From an uncultured Aquimarina sp. (GTDB taxonomy: Bacteria; Bacteroidota; Bacteroidia; Flavobacteriales; Flavobacteriaceae): DNA of 64,000 nucleotides. Positions 8,857-16,698 of the stretch are shown here, piece after piece. The position numbers were made by a program, and so were the translations under genes. The notes beneath the pieces were generated by a model. The model ran no database searches, was not told the DNA's origin, and saw only the letters and a list, made by a program, of their open reading frames with translations. How positions within the stretch are numbered: the first letter of the stretch is position 1; every line of letters starts with the position of its first letter. The stretch is taken from contig CANMLL010000019.1 in the NCBI GenBank assembly GCA_947498775.1, positions 54,480-118,479 of the forward strand. The letters run 5' to 3'.

Positions 8857-9699
8857 ATGGATAACCAGAATTTTGAGATTATAAAGTCTTCTGGTCAAAG
8901 AGTTAAATTTTCTCTTCATAAACTCCGTAACTCTTTAAAACGAAGCGGAGCCGATGATCGTGCAATCGAACAAATCTTAGATACAGTAAGGGACGAATTG
9001 TATCAAGGAATTTCAACCAAAGAAATCTACAATAGGGCATTTGCCTTACTCAAAAAGACAAAACCTGTTTTTGCATCAAAATATAAGCTCAAAAAGGCAA
9101 TTTATGAATTGGGCCCAACAGGCTTTCCTTTTGAACGTTTTGTAGCAGCTGTACTGCAGTATTCGGGGTACAAAGTAGAGGTTGGACAAATCATCTCCGG
9201 AAAATGTGTACCGCATGAAGTAGATGTGGTTGCTCGAAAAAACAGCACCTATATCGTAGTTGAATGTAAATTTCACGGAGAAGAAGGGCGTAACTGTAAT
9301 GTAAAAGTTCCGCTATATATTCATTCTCGATATCAGGATATTGTGGCATTTCATCAGAATCAGAATCAAAAAGAAATAATTCCGGATCAGGGTTGGGTAG
9401 TTACCAATACACGTTTTACCAAAGATGCGATCAACTACGGAGAATGCGCAGGGTTATATTTACTTAGCTGGGATCGTCCAAAAGAAAATGGACTTAAAGA
9501 CAGAATCGATCGCTTAGGACTATATCCGATAACCGTTTCCACGCTCTTGACCAATCGCGAGAAACAATTTCTACTAAGCCGAGATATTGTTTTATGCAAA
9601 CAATTAATTGATGATGTATTTTATTTGGATCACCTGGGCGTTTCTGAAAAGCGTAAAAAAAAGATCTTAAACGAAATCAAAATATTGTGCAACGCTTAA
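8857..9699 (+). CDS. ATP-cone domain fused to a PD-(D/E)XK (Mrr-like) endonuclease
   Basis: Predicted nuclease of 280 aa. Residues 1-90 resemble an ATP-cone, the nucleotide-sensing module of ribonucleotide reductases and NrdR (the SGQRVKFSLHKLRNSL stretch, then GISTKEIYNRAF). Residues 90-190 form a restriction-endonuclease-like core: E of FPFERFVAAVL, then HEVDVVARK and VVECKFH, giving the D-x(n)-E-x-K catalytic set. The C-terminal 80 residues have no clear match. The ATG at 8857 is chosen; a TTG 30 nt upstream lies in the terminator stem. The metallo-hydrolase gene follows 12 nt later, so the two probably form an operon. Confidence 0.75.
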   Translation: MDNQNFEIIKSSGQRVKFSLHKLRNSLKRSGADDRAIEQILDTVRDELYQGISTKEIYNRAFALLKKTKPVFASKYKLKKAIYELGPTGFPFERFVAAVLQYSGYKVEVGQIISGKCVPHEVDVVARKNSTYIVVECKFHGEEGRNCNVKVPLYIHSRYQDIVAFHQNQNQKEIIPDQGWVVTNTRFTKDAINYGECAGLYLLSWDRPKENGLKDRIDRLGLYPITVSTLLTNREKQFLLSRDIVLCKQLIDDVFYLDHLGVSEKRKKKILNEIKILCNA

Positions 9700-9711
9700 A
9701 AAGAAGTCATT

Positions 9712-11082
9712 ATGCCAATCATTAAAATTCATTTTCTGGGAGCAGCGGGTACGGTAACTGGGTCCAAGTTTTATATTGAAACCCCTCAGAAAAATATATT
9801 GATTGATTGTGGGATGTTTCAGGGAATCAAAGAGCTACGTGAGTTAAATTGGAAAGATCTGCCTATTAGTGTAGAAAATATAGATGTCGTTCTGCTTACT
9901 CATGGTCACCTGGATCATACCGGATATTTACCCAGGTTGGTCAAACAGGGTTTTAAGGGAGAGATTATTGGAACAGCACCAACACTTGCCATTACAGAAA
10001 TAATTCTAAGAGACAGCGCAAAAATTCATGAAGAAGATGCAGAGAAAGCAAACAAAGAAGGGTATTCAAGACACGACCCTGCATTGCCTTTTTATACAGA
10101 AAAAGATGCAGAAAAAACCATACAACATTTCAAAAATAAAAAAGAAGATGAATGGATCTTTTTATCCCCAGATATTCAATATAGATTTCAGTATAATGGC
10201 CATATCATAGGAGCCACATTTATAGAAATAAATCTTTTTGGAAAAGTAGTTGTATTTTCTGGAGATGTAGGAAGAAATAATGATCTGTTACTTAGAGCAC
10301 CCGAAAGACCAAGATGGGCAGATTTTTTGTTTGTTGAGAGCACTTATGGTAATAGACTTCATCCCAATGAGGATATTGAAGAAAAATTAATCAAACTAAT
10401 CAATACTACACTTTATGAAAAAGGAACTTTAATTATTCCTTCGTTTGCCGTAGAAAGATTACAAACCTTGATGTATCTGTTGTGGAAACTTTACCAAAAA
10501 AATCGAATTCCTAATATACCGATATACGTAGATAGCCCGATGGGTAATAATGTACTTTCTGTTTTTGAGCTTTTTTCAAATTGGCATAAATTACCTATGA
10601 AAGAGTATTATGCAGTTTGTAATCATATCAATATTGTAACCTCTTATCGAGAAACCTGGGAGGTAATTGATAACCCCCAACCAAAAATTGTAATTGCCGG
10701 AAGTGGTATGGTAACCGGAGGACGAGTGCTTACCTATCTAAAACAGTTAATAGATAATCATACTACATCGGTAGTTTTGGTTGGTTTTCAAGCCGAAGGA
10801 ACCAGAGGGAGGTTATTGCAAGAAGGTGCTCACGAGATCAAATTATTTGGCAAATATTATCCGGTAAAGGCCAAAATACATCAAATAGAAAGTCTATCTG
10901 CGCATGCAGATCAACAAGAACTGTTAGGTTGGATGAGCGAGATCAAAAACATACCCGAAAAAGTATTCCTGGTGCATGGCGAGGCTACTGCTGCAGATAC
11001 ATTAAGAGTGAAGATACAAGACACCTATCGATGGAAGGTTCATCTTCCAAAATTATACGAGGTTGTCGAAATTCTTGTGTAA
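9712..11082 (+). CDS. MBL-fold/beta-CASP metallo-hydrolase (RNA exonuclease type)
   Basis: A 456-aa enzyme of the metallo-beta-lactamase/beta-CASP group that processes RNA (CPSF73-like, Ysh1-like). The zinc site motif LTHGHLDHTG lies at about residues 63-72, with later metal ligands in FSGDVG and the C-terminal HGE of LVHGEATAAD. The beta-CASP insert shows FVESTYG and PSFAVER followed by GSGMVTGGR. Length is normal. It sits 12 nt after the ATP-cone nuclease, which points to a shared role in nucleic-acid turnover, possibly under stress. Cytosolic. Confidence 0.85.
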   Translation: MPIIKIHFLGAAGTVTGSKFYIETPQKNILIDCGMFQGIKELRELNWKDLPISVENIDVVLLTHGHLDHTGYLPRLVKQGFKGEIIGTAPTLAITEIILRDSAKIHEEDAEKANKEGYSRHDPALPFYTEKDAEKTIQHFKNKKEDEWIFLSPDIQYRFQYNGHIIGATFIEINLFGKVVVFSGDVGRNNDLLLRAPERPRWADFLFVESTYGNRLHPNEDIEEKLIKLINTTLYEKGTLIIPSFAVERLQTLMYLLWKLYQKNRIPNIPIYVDSPMGNNVLSVFELFSNWHKLPMKEYYAVCNHINIVTSYRETWEVIDNPQPKIVIAGSGMVTGGRVLTYLKQLIDNHTTSVVLVGFQAEGTRGRLLQEGAHEIKLFGKYYPVKAKIHQIESLSAHADQQELLGWMSEIKNIPEKVFLVHGEATAADTLRVKIQDTYRWKVHLPKLYEVVEILV

Positions 11083-11257
11083 TAAGTTTGATTTTCTGAT
11101 TGCCGTTTTACAAATATTTAGAGTTCCTTCTCGCCAAGATGAGTTCATAATAAGGCGTAACCAGAAACTGAAGCTGATGTGAAAAATAAAAATACTTTTT
11201 CAACAGATTTATACGTATCAGGGCTTTTCTTAAATATTTCCTAAAAATCTAATAACC

Positions 11258-11300
11258 TGATAATTATCATTTTTACAACCGCTGTATTTCTGTACATTCT
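11258..11300 (+). promoter_or_regulatory. FNR-like class II promoter (perfect palindrome)
   Basis: Perfect dyad TGATAATTATCA at 11258-11269, the canonical FNR core TGAT-N4-ATCA. The box TACATTCT lies at 11293-11300, 29 nt from the centre; it matches only TAnnTT of the -7 consensus. Upstream of the gene at 11325. Confidence 0.65.
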
Positions 11301-11324
11301 TTTTCAGCTTTAAAACCTTGAAAA

Positions 11325-11747
11325 ATGAAAACAATAATAAAACCTATGTCTGAAAAAGAGCTAAAAGAAATTCATTTAGATGCTCTCGAATGGAAATCAA
11401 GCCTGTATTTCATTGAAGGTGAGGTGCAATTTATAAACCAATTGCTTAATTCGTATGTGTTTGAACCTACTACACCCAATCTTTTTGAACGATTACAGGA
11501 GTTCAAAGAACAAATAACTAAGGTCGAAAAGGAAATACAGCTAGTACACCAAAACATCAGAAAACATGAAAGTGAGTTAGGCGGCATGCTTGATTGTGAT
11601 ACAATCTCTTGTGATCATGCCTATTATCACGAACACGAATTGCTGAAAAACTCCTTTAACGAGTTCTACAAGAAATTCAGAGAACTAAAATCTAAAGTCT
11701 TTGGTTATGCAGGAGGAATCCTGAAGACAAAAAAGAAGAAAAGTTAA
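11325..11747 (+). CDS. Small helical protein, paralogue of the gene at 12350
   Basis: A 140-residue, mostly helical protein of unknown function. The N-terminal pattern (an ALEWKSSLYFIEGEVQFI stretch, then LLNSYVF) aligns with the protein at 12350 (LNWISELKFIKDEQHFL then LIKNN). The remainder has long amphipathic, probably coiled-coil helices, a CDTISCDH segment and a lysine-rich tail. It has its own FNR-like promoter and precedes hsp20, which suggests a protein-quality or stress role; no function is assigned. Confidence 0.6.
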   Translation: MKTIIKPMSEKELKEIHLDALEWKSSLYFIEGEVQFINQLLNSYVFEPTTPNLFERLQEFKEQITKVEKEIQLVHQNIRKHESELGGMLDCDTISCDHAYYHEHELLKNSFNEFYKKFRELKSKVFGYAGGILKTKKKKS

Positions 11748-11759
11748 AAGTTTATAAAC

Positions 11760-11802
11760 TGATAATTATCATTTTACTAGGATGATTGTCAAATTAACTT
11801 TA
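11760..11802 (+). promoter_or_regulatory. FNR-like class II promoter of hsp20
   Basis: Perfect dyad TGATAATTATCA at 11760-11771, identical to the site at 11258. The -7 box TAACTTTA is at 11795-11802, 29 nt from the centre. Places the small heat-shock gene at 11844 in the same regulon as the usp genes. Confidence 0.75.
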
Positions 11803-11843
11803 GCATACTTAAAATCAATTAATAACATCAAAAACGTAAAAAC

Positions 11844-12287
11844 ATGTCACTAATTAAATTTAACAAAAACAGATTCCCATGGTTCAACGACAGAATTGCT
11901 ACGTGGTTGGATACAGATGATTTTTTTGCAGATGATTTTTTTATCAGAGATAAAGATCTTCCCGCAATGAACGTAAAAGAACACGAAAATGACTTCGAAA
12001 TCGAACTTGCTGTTCCCGGTTTTTCAAAAAAGGATATTGAAGTAACTATGGAGAATGAGATACTTCATATTTGTGCAAAAAGCAGCAAAGAAGAAGTAGA
12101 AGAAGAAGAAAACTATACGCGTAGAGAATTTAACTATAGCTCTTTTGACAGAAAACTACAGTTACCTGCTAGTGTAGATCAAAACGAAAAGGTTAAAGCG
12201 AAATACAAAGATGGAATTCTTACACTCAATCTTATAAAAAAAGAAGAGGCTAAAGAACCACCAAAAAGGATAATTGATATTGCTTAA
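11844..12287 (+). CDS. Small heat-shock protein, Hsp20/alpha-crystallin family
   Basis: A 147-aa ATP-independent holdase chaperone. The alpha-crystallin domain spans about residues 40-135: FEIELAVPGFSKKDIEV, the YTRREFNYSSFDRKLQLP core and the KAKYKDGILTLNL signature. The N-terminal arm (FPWFNDRIATWL) and the acidic segment EEVEEEEN are typical of flavobacterial Hsp20. It has an FNR-like promoter upstream and a strong terminator directly downstream, so probably a monocistronic message. A second hsp20 lies at 33539. Confidence 0.93.
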   Translation: MSLIKFNKNRFPWFNDRIATWLDTDDFFADDFFIRDKDLPAMNVKEHENDFEIELAVPGFSKKDIEVTMENEILHICAKSSKEEVEEEENYTRREFNYSSFDRKLQLPASVDQNEKVKAKYKDGILTLNLIKKEEAKEPPKRIIDIA

Positions 12288-12294
12288 CCTTAAT

Positions 12295-12335
12295 AAAGGC
12301 AGAAAAAATGGGGGTATTGTTTTCTGCCTTTTTAT
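12295..12335 (+). terminator. Rho-independent terminator of hsp20
   Basis: AAAGGCAGAAAA (12295-12306) pairs perfectly with TTTTCTGCCTTT (12320-12331), followed by more T residues. The ORF that opens at 12308 starts inside this hairpin, so its first 14 codons are not real. Confidence 0.85.
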
Positions 12336-12349
12336 TAAAACATAAACAG

Positions 12350-12793
12350 ATGAAACCAAAAAAACCAAATGTAAAATATGTAGAGTGGCGAAGTCCAGAA
12401 GAATTACATGAGGCTTCGCTGAACTGGATATCCGAACTTAAATTCATCAAAGATGAACAACATTTTCTGGATGAACTTATCAAAAATAATATGTTACAAC
12501 TTATCTCGGGGAAAACTTTTGAGAAAAGCAAGAAGATAATAAATGATTTATCTAAAAAAAGAAAAGTAATAGAACCTCTACTGAAGAGAATTATTAATCA
12601 TTATAATGAGCTTACTATCCTAGTTGATGGGATTGATCAACCTGTTGAAGAAAAAAAATACAAAGAGGATCATCGAGAATTACTAGTTGATGTAAGCGAA
12701 TATCTAAATGATTATAAAGATATTAAAAGAAGCATTTTTGACCTGATCAAAGTTATTATGAAGCAGAGCAAGCAAAAACGATTGTTAAACTAG
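12350..12793 (+). CDS. Small helical protein, paralogue of the gene at 11325
   Basis: A 147-aa lysine-rich helical protein starting MKPKKPNVKYVEWRSPEEL. Residues 15-50 align with residues 13-45 of the protein at 11325, so the two flank hsp20 as a duplicated pair. The rest is predicted coiled coil with no catalytic motif. The ATG at 12350 is chosen because the longer frame starts inside the hsp20 terminator. Unknown function. It is followed 6 nt later by the membrane-anchored flavodoxin-like gene. Confidence 0.55.
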   Translation: MKPKKPNVKYVEWRSPEELHEASLNWISELKFIKDEQHFLDELIKNNMLQLISGKTFEKSKKIINDLSKKRKVIEPLLKRIINHYNELTILVDGIDQPVEEKKYKEDHRELLVDVSEYLNDYKDIKRSIFDLIKVIMKQSKQKRLLN

Positions 12794-12799
12794 CATATT

Positions 12800-13303
12800 T
12801 TGATAAAGCGTATTGTAAAAATCGTCATAGTAACCATTTTAGTATTGTTTGCGGCATTTTGGGTATGGTATGAGTATACCTATTCGATGGATACTGTAAT
12901 ACCTTTTGAAATAAATAATCCAAAATTAGAGACCAAAGTTTTGATAGCATCACAAGGAAGCAGGTTTAAAGATTCATTGGTTCAGGGAATCCTAAGACAT
13001 TATCAAAAAGATACTATCTATTTTAAGGTGATTGATGTATATACCATGTTTACCGTAAACATTGATAAGTGGGATGCCTTGGTAATTATAAATTCCTGGG
13101 AGTATGGCAGTCCACCTCGCAACGTAAAGAAGTTTATAAAAAATCATCCAGATCAATTAGATAAACTTATCATTCTCTCTACCGTAGGCAGCAGTAACAT
13201 TGCTTTAAAAGATGTAGATGTAATATCAGGAGAATCTATACTAGAAAAAACACCAAAATATACCAATATTGTGGTAGAACGATTGAATAAAATAATAAAA
13301 TAA
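12800..13303 (+). CDS. Membrane-anchored flavodoxin-like protein
   Basis: A 167-aa protein with one N-terminal membrane anchor (about residues 5-23, then WYEYTYS) and a soluble domain that reads like a flavodoxin fold: KVLIASQGSRFKDSLVQGI, DALVIINSWEYGSPP and LIILSTVGSS. The start is a TTG at 12800, supported because the first ATG (residue 30) would remove the anchor. Related families include flavodoxin-like oxidoreductases; no cofactor residues can be proven. It lies 6 nt after its upstream neighbour and 11 nt before a lipoprotein gene, so probably part of an operon. Confidence 0.5.
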   Translation: MIKRIVKIVIVTILVLFAAFWVWYEYTYSMDTVIPFEINNPKLETKVLIASQGSRFKDSLVQGILRHYQKDTIYFKVIDVYTMFTVNIDKWDALVIINSWEYGSPPRNVKKFIKNHPDQLDKLIILSTVGSSNIALKDVDVISGESILEKTPKYTNIVVERLNKIIK

Positions 13304-13314
13304 ACCTAGAAAAC

Positions 13315-13980
13315 ATGAACAAACCATTTACATATTTGCTACTTATTGTAGGGTTATTTTTTAATTGCACTTCTAGTGAGTTAGTCGAAAACTGGAAAAA
13401 CCCAGACATTGATACTTTTGAAGCTCAAAAGGTTTTGGTAATTGGTATTGCTTCAGAGGATGCTAATCGAAAACTATTCGAAAGAAAACTTGCTTCAGAA
13501 CTGAAAAAAAACGGAGTCAATTCAGTAAAAAGCCTGGATTTCTTTGAGGAAAATTTTACCACATCCCCAAAAACAGAAGAAGAGCTAATGGCACTCGAAC
13601 AGGATTTGATCGAGGAAGGATTTGACGCTATTTTACTTTCCAAAGTATTAGGGGTAGAAGACAAAGTAACGGTTGTAAAAGCATATAGAAATCTTGATAA
13701 AACATTCAATAGTTTTAAGGAAGATTATTATGAGAACCAAGAGATCTACCATGACGAAGATTACTATGAAGAATATCAAATTTTTCATGCCGAATCATCA
13801 CTCTATTGTATTTGTCCAGATAAAGAAAGAGAATTAATTTGGAAAGGATCAATTGATATTACAGAACCCGAAAACACCAAAAAAGCGGTTAGTGATTATG
13901 TAAAAGTATTGATTTGGGCACTTAAAGGACAACAATTATTAATTATAGAAGAGTTAGCAGATGAAGGTCTTGATATATAG
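13315..13980 (+). CDS. Lipoprotein of unknown function
   Basis: A 221-aa protein with a lipoprotein signal (hydrophobic residues 5-16 and lipobox LFFNC with the lipidated Cys at about 18). The mature part starts with ENWKNPDIDTFEAQKVLVIGIA, a form seen in bacterial outer-membrane-associated lipoproteins that contain a TolB-N-like or GNA1162-like fold; that match is weak. The tail has an acidic, Tyr-rich stretch (YYENQEIYHDEDYYEEY). Its last 20 nt overlap the start of the D-lactate dehydrogenase gene, which suggests translational coupling. Confidence 0.6.
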   Translation: MNKPFTYLLLIVGLFFNCTSSELVENWKNPDIDTFEAQKVLVIGIASEDANRKLFERKLASELKKNGVNSVKSLDFFEENFTTSPKTEEELMALEQDLIEEGFDAILLSKVLGVEDKVTVVKAYRNLDKTFNSFKEDYYENQEIYHDEDYYEEYQIFHAESSLYCICPDKERELIWKGSIDITEPENTKKAVSDYVKVLIWALKGQQLLIIEELADEGLDI

Positions 13981-14964
13981 TGCCAAAGATTTTGAAATTC
14001 CTTTTTTAGAAAAGGCAAATAACGAAGTGCATCACATAAAATATATTCCAGAAAGGCTTACATTAAAAACAGCCAATCTGGCATTAGGCTTTGAGGTGGT
14101 CTCGATTTTTTCTGCAGATGATGCATCTTCTATGGTACTGGAAAGATTAAAAGATTTTGGAGTCACCCATATTGCACTTCGTTCTACAGGTTATGACAAT
14201 ATTAATCTTACCAAAGCAAAAAAACTCGGTCTTAAGGTAGCCAATGCAGCAGGATACTCACCGTATGCAATTGCAGAGCATGCCGTAGGGTTATTACTTG
14301 CTCTTAACCGAAAATTTATACAATCAAATCAACGCGTGAGTGATTATAATTTTTCTCTAAGCAACCTGGTTGGATTTGATCTTAACAACAAAACAGTAGG
14401 TATTATTGGTACAGGTAGGATAGGAAAGGTAATTGCCAAAATAATGCATGGCTTTGGTTGTAGGATTATAGCTAATGATATTTTCGAGAATCATGATTTG
14501 AAAACAAAATATCGTGTGACCTATGCCGATCTGGAATCTCTATGTAAAGAATCTGATGTTATATTTTTGTCAACACCGCTCACTACCCAAACCCATCATA
14601 TGATTGACGTAAATACCATTGAGAATATGAAAAAAAATGTACTGCTAATAAATATTGCCAGAGGAGCTGTAGTAAATACCAAAGATCTGATCAAGGCTTT
14701 AGAATCAAAAAGAATTGCGGGATATGGTAGCGATGTTTATGAGCACGAAAATGGTATTTTTTTTATGATCGCTCCAAAAGTAAATCAAAAGATGATTTGT
14801 TACAGAAACTTATAAAATTACCCGGTGTACTAATTACTGCTCATCAGGCTTTTGCTACACAAGAAGCATTAACCAATATTGCCGAAGCCACATTTTACAA
14901 TATTAATTGTTGGCAGAATAATCAAGAAAGTAAAAATGAACTTACCTTAGAATTAGTGGGGTAG
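13961..14964 (+). pseudogene. D-lactate dehydrogenase family gene, frameshifted in a T8 run
   Basis: NAD-dependent 2-hydroxyacid dehydrogenase of the LdhA type, which reduces pyruvate to D-lactate in fermentation. Visible motifs: RSTGYDNI at about residue 75, the nucleotide-binding GTGRIGKV at about 150, LSTPLTTQTHHM and NIARGAVV. The open frame ends at 14815 after 284 codons, but the missing C-terminus (YDRSKSK..., then LPGVLITAHQAFATQEAL with the catalytic His) continues in the next frame to TAG at 14962-14964. The break lies in eight T residues at 14757-14764, where nine would restore the frame. Sequencing error, phase-variable slippage or true inactivation are all possible. Overlaps the end of the convergent yeeE-like gene by 12 nt. 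Confidence 0.8.
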
Positions 14965-15366
14965 CTTCTCCTTTAAAACCCCATATAAAAAAGTACCTAG
15001 AATAGCCGATAATATTGCAACTATAATTGGGACATAACCTGCTCCTAACAATACAAACATTGGCCCCGGGCAAGCACCTGCAAGTGCCCATCCTAATCCA
15101 AAAAGTATTCCGCCAATTAGGTATCGGGCAACACTTCGTTCTTTAGGAGAAATAGTAATAGATTCGCCATAAAAAGAGTTTATGTTATTCCTTTTAATAA
15201 GTTGAATGGAAATACTACCTAATACTACAGCAGAGCCAATGATACCATACATGTGAAAAGAACCAAATCGAAACATCTCATAAATCCTGAACCACGAAGC
15301 AGCTTCAGATTTAAATAAAACAATTCCGAAGAAAATACCGATAACTAAATATATAATTGAACGCAT
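14953..15366 (-). CDS. YeeE/YedE-family half transporter (second subunit)
   Basis: A 137-aa integral membrane protein with about four spans, one half of a split YeeE/YedE transporter, a family that imports thiosulfate. The family motif appears as GLGWALAGACPGPMF with the conserved Cys near residue 98. It is the second gene of a two-gene operon, 4 nt after its partner. In many Bacteroidota the two halves are separate genes as here. Control from the TGTAA-N6-TTACT promoter upstream of the partner is inferred. Confidence 0.85.
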   Translation of the reverse strand: MRSIIYLVIGIFFGIVLFKSEAASWFRIYEMFRFGSFHMYGIIGSAVVLGSISIQLIKRNNINSFYGESITISPKERSVARYLIGGILFGLGWALAGACPGPMFVLLGAGYVPIIVAILSAILGTFLYGVLKEKLPH

Positions 15367-15370
15367 CTGT

Positions 15371-15928
15371 TTAAAAAATTAAAGGGAAAATAAAATGTAT
15401 CATGACAAGACCACCTATAAAAAAACCTATAACTGCAATAAGCGATGGCAATTGCAGATCACTTAGTCCTGATATGGCATGCCCTGAGGTGCACCCTCCG
15501 GCATATCGAGCACCGAAACCAACTAGCAAACCACCAATAATTAGCATTAACAAGCTTTTTGGATTCGTAAAGGCATCATTAGAAAATAATTGCTCAGGCA
15601 TATATGATTCACCAGCACTTACAAAACCTTTGCTTTGAAGATCAGAAATTACTTCAGGATTGAGATCGACTGATGTATCTGATGACAAAAAGTTGGAGGC
15701 AATAAAACCGCCAATAATTATTCCTGTTATTACAATAAGGTTCCAGCGCTGTGCTTTCCAATCAAACCTGAAGAAGTCTGATACTTTTCCTGCACCGCAA
15801 ATTGTGCACATGGTTCTAAGATTGGACGACATGCCAAATCTTTTGCCAATAAGCAGCAATGTAACCATTACCAAGGTCATTAATGGTCCTGAAACATACC
15901 AGGGCCAGGGATCATACATCCAATTCAT
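15371..15928 (-). CDS. YeeE/YedE-family half transporter (first subunit)
   Basis: A 185-aa membrane protein with about five spans. The conserved sulfur-transport motif is GGCTSGHAISG near residue 147, and a further CTICGAG lies near residue 42; these Cys residues are thought to relay thiosulfate through the membrane in YeeE. The start ATG at 15928 follows the class II promoter with operator 15975-15990. Forms an operon with the gene at 14953. Together with the CstB-like and TauE proteins downstream it forms a sulfur-handling module. Confidence 0.88.
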   Translation of the reverse strand: MNWMYDPWPWYVSGPLMTLVMVTLLLIGKRFGMSSNLRTMCTICGAGKVSDFFRFDWKAQRWNLIVITGIIIGGFIASNFLSSDTSVDLNPEVISDLQSKGFVSAGESYMPEQLFSNDAFTNPKSLLMLIIGGLLVGFGARYAGGCTSGHAISGLSDLQLPSLIAVIGFFIGGLVMIHFIFPLIF

Positions 15929-15945
15929 TGTTATATATTTTGAGG

Positions 15946-15990
15946 CAAAGAAATTAAAATCTGAAGGGGATATCAGTAACTTTTGTTACA
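15946..15990 (-). promoter_or_regulatory. Crp-type sulfur operator and promoter of the yeeE pair
   Basis: Operator TGTAACAAAAGTTACT on the minus strand (15990-15975), i.e. TGTAA-N6-TTACT. The -7 box TTTCTTTG is at 15953-15946, its first base following 29 nt from the operator centre, the same geometry as the promoters at 18177-18221 and 19044-19088. Confidence 0.75.
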
Positions 15991-15996
15991 CAATCC

Positions 15997-16331
15997 TAAT
16001 TAATTTTGTAGATAGTTATTTCTTATTATCAATTTTAAAGTTTCCTCTCCCTCTGGACTACTGTGTGTACACATCTTTTGAATGTTGAAATTATGAATAA
16101 AAACTTGGTCAAAACATCCCCGCAGCACCCTTCAAAGGGGGAATTAATATCCCCTTGAGGGGATTATAGGGTTGTTTTCAATACCTTTTAATATTTATGT
16201 ACACACGGTAGCCCTATGGGAGAGGATTAAGGTGAGGGTTTTTAATGTGAAAACCCCCTCATCCTAACCTTCTCCCCAAGGAGAAGGGACTTTACTTGCT
16301 TTATAAATAGCGCTATCTACAAAATTAATTA
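15997..16331. repeat. MITE-like element with 19-bp perfect terminal inverted repeats
   Basis: The sequence at 15997-16015 (TAATTAATTTTGTAGATAG) recurs as its exact reverse complement at 16313-16331, bounding 335 bp without a gene. A second, imperfect inverted repeat is nested inside (16045-16071 against 16198-16224, 22 of 27 matching). Further G/C-rich palindromic blocks are present, including GGGGGAATTAATATCCCC and a CCTCATCCTAACC / CTCCCC block. The ends begin and finish with TA, as in mariner/IS630-derived MITEs. It sits 7 nt outside the yeeE operator. Confidence 0.6.
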
Positions 16332-16479
16332 CGTGTTTTTTTAACACCACAAAAAATGAAGTTTTGTGTTGTATCAAAATATATTTTGTGATCGATATAG
16401 GTGCATTTCATCTTTATCAACGAGAGATTTCTCTGAATACTAAGTGATTTTGATGCCACTGCATTTTCTTAGATCGAGT
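16332..16479. other. Remainder of the 15929-16479 gene-free stretch
   Basis: The 551-bp gap contains the yeeE promoter (15946-15990), the inverted-repeat element (15997-16331) and, here, AT-rich sequence with no recognisable gene, probably the flank of the decayed methyltransferase. Confidence 0.5.
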
Positions 16480-16677
16480 TTAGGTTAAGTTAAGTAAATG
16501 ATCTACAAAAAAGCTATCGCCACCACCAACATCAATGATTTTTGCTGTTTTAGGAATTTTAAAATTTGTGATAAAATCTAAGGAAATCTTAGGAGTTTTC
16601 TGATACCAGCTTACCTCCTTTAAATTTTTAGTTTTATATATGGTTTCCCAATGTTCTTGCTTATTAAAATCGTTCAT
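16480..16677 (-). pseudogene. Truncated SAM-dependent methyltransferase (N-terminal fragment)
   Basis: A 65-residue N-terminal piece of a class I methyltransferase: EHWETIYKTKNLKEVSWYQ is the usual start of this family (about 200 aa), and IIDVGGGDSFFVDHLL is the SAM-binding motif I. The frame stops right after motif I and the rest of the fold is missing. It lies directly beside the repeat element at 15997-16331, so loss of the 3' part may be linked to a rearrangement there. Most likely non-functional. It starts 21 nt downstream of the end of the CstB-like gene, on the same strand. Confidence 0.75.
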
Positions 16678-16698
16678 TTCTTTTTATCATCATTCTTT

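Noticed and set aside
12308..12349. ATG at 12308 as start of the small helical protein
   Set aside because: The first 14 codons lie in the loop and stem of the hsp20 terminator; the ATG at 12350 follows it.
15660..16088. Plus-strand frame of 142 codons opposite the yeeE promoter
   Set aside because: It runs antisense to a YeeE gene and then through the operator and the inverted-repeat element; the translation has no protein-like features.
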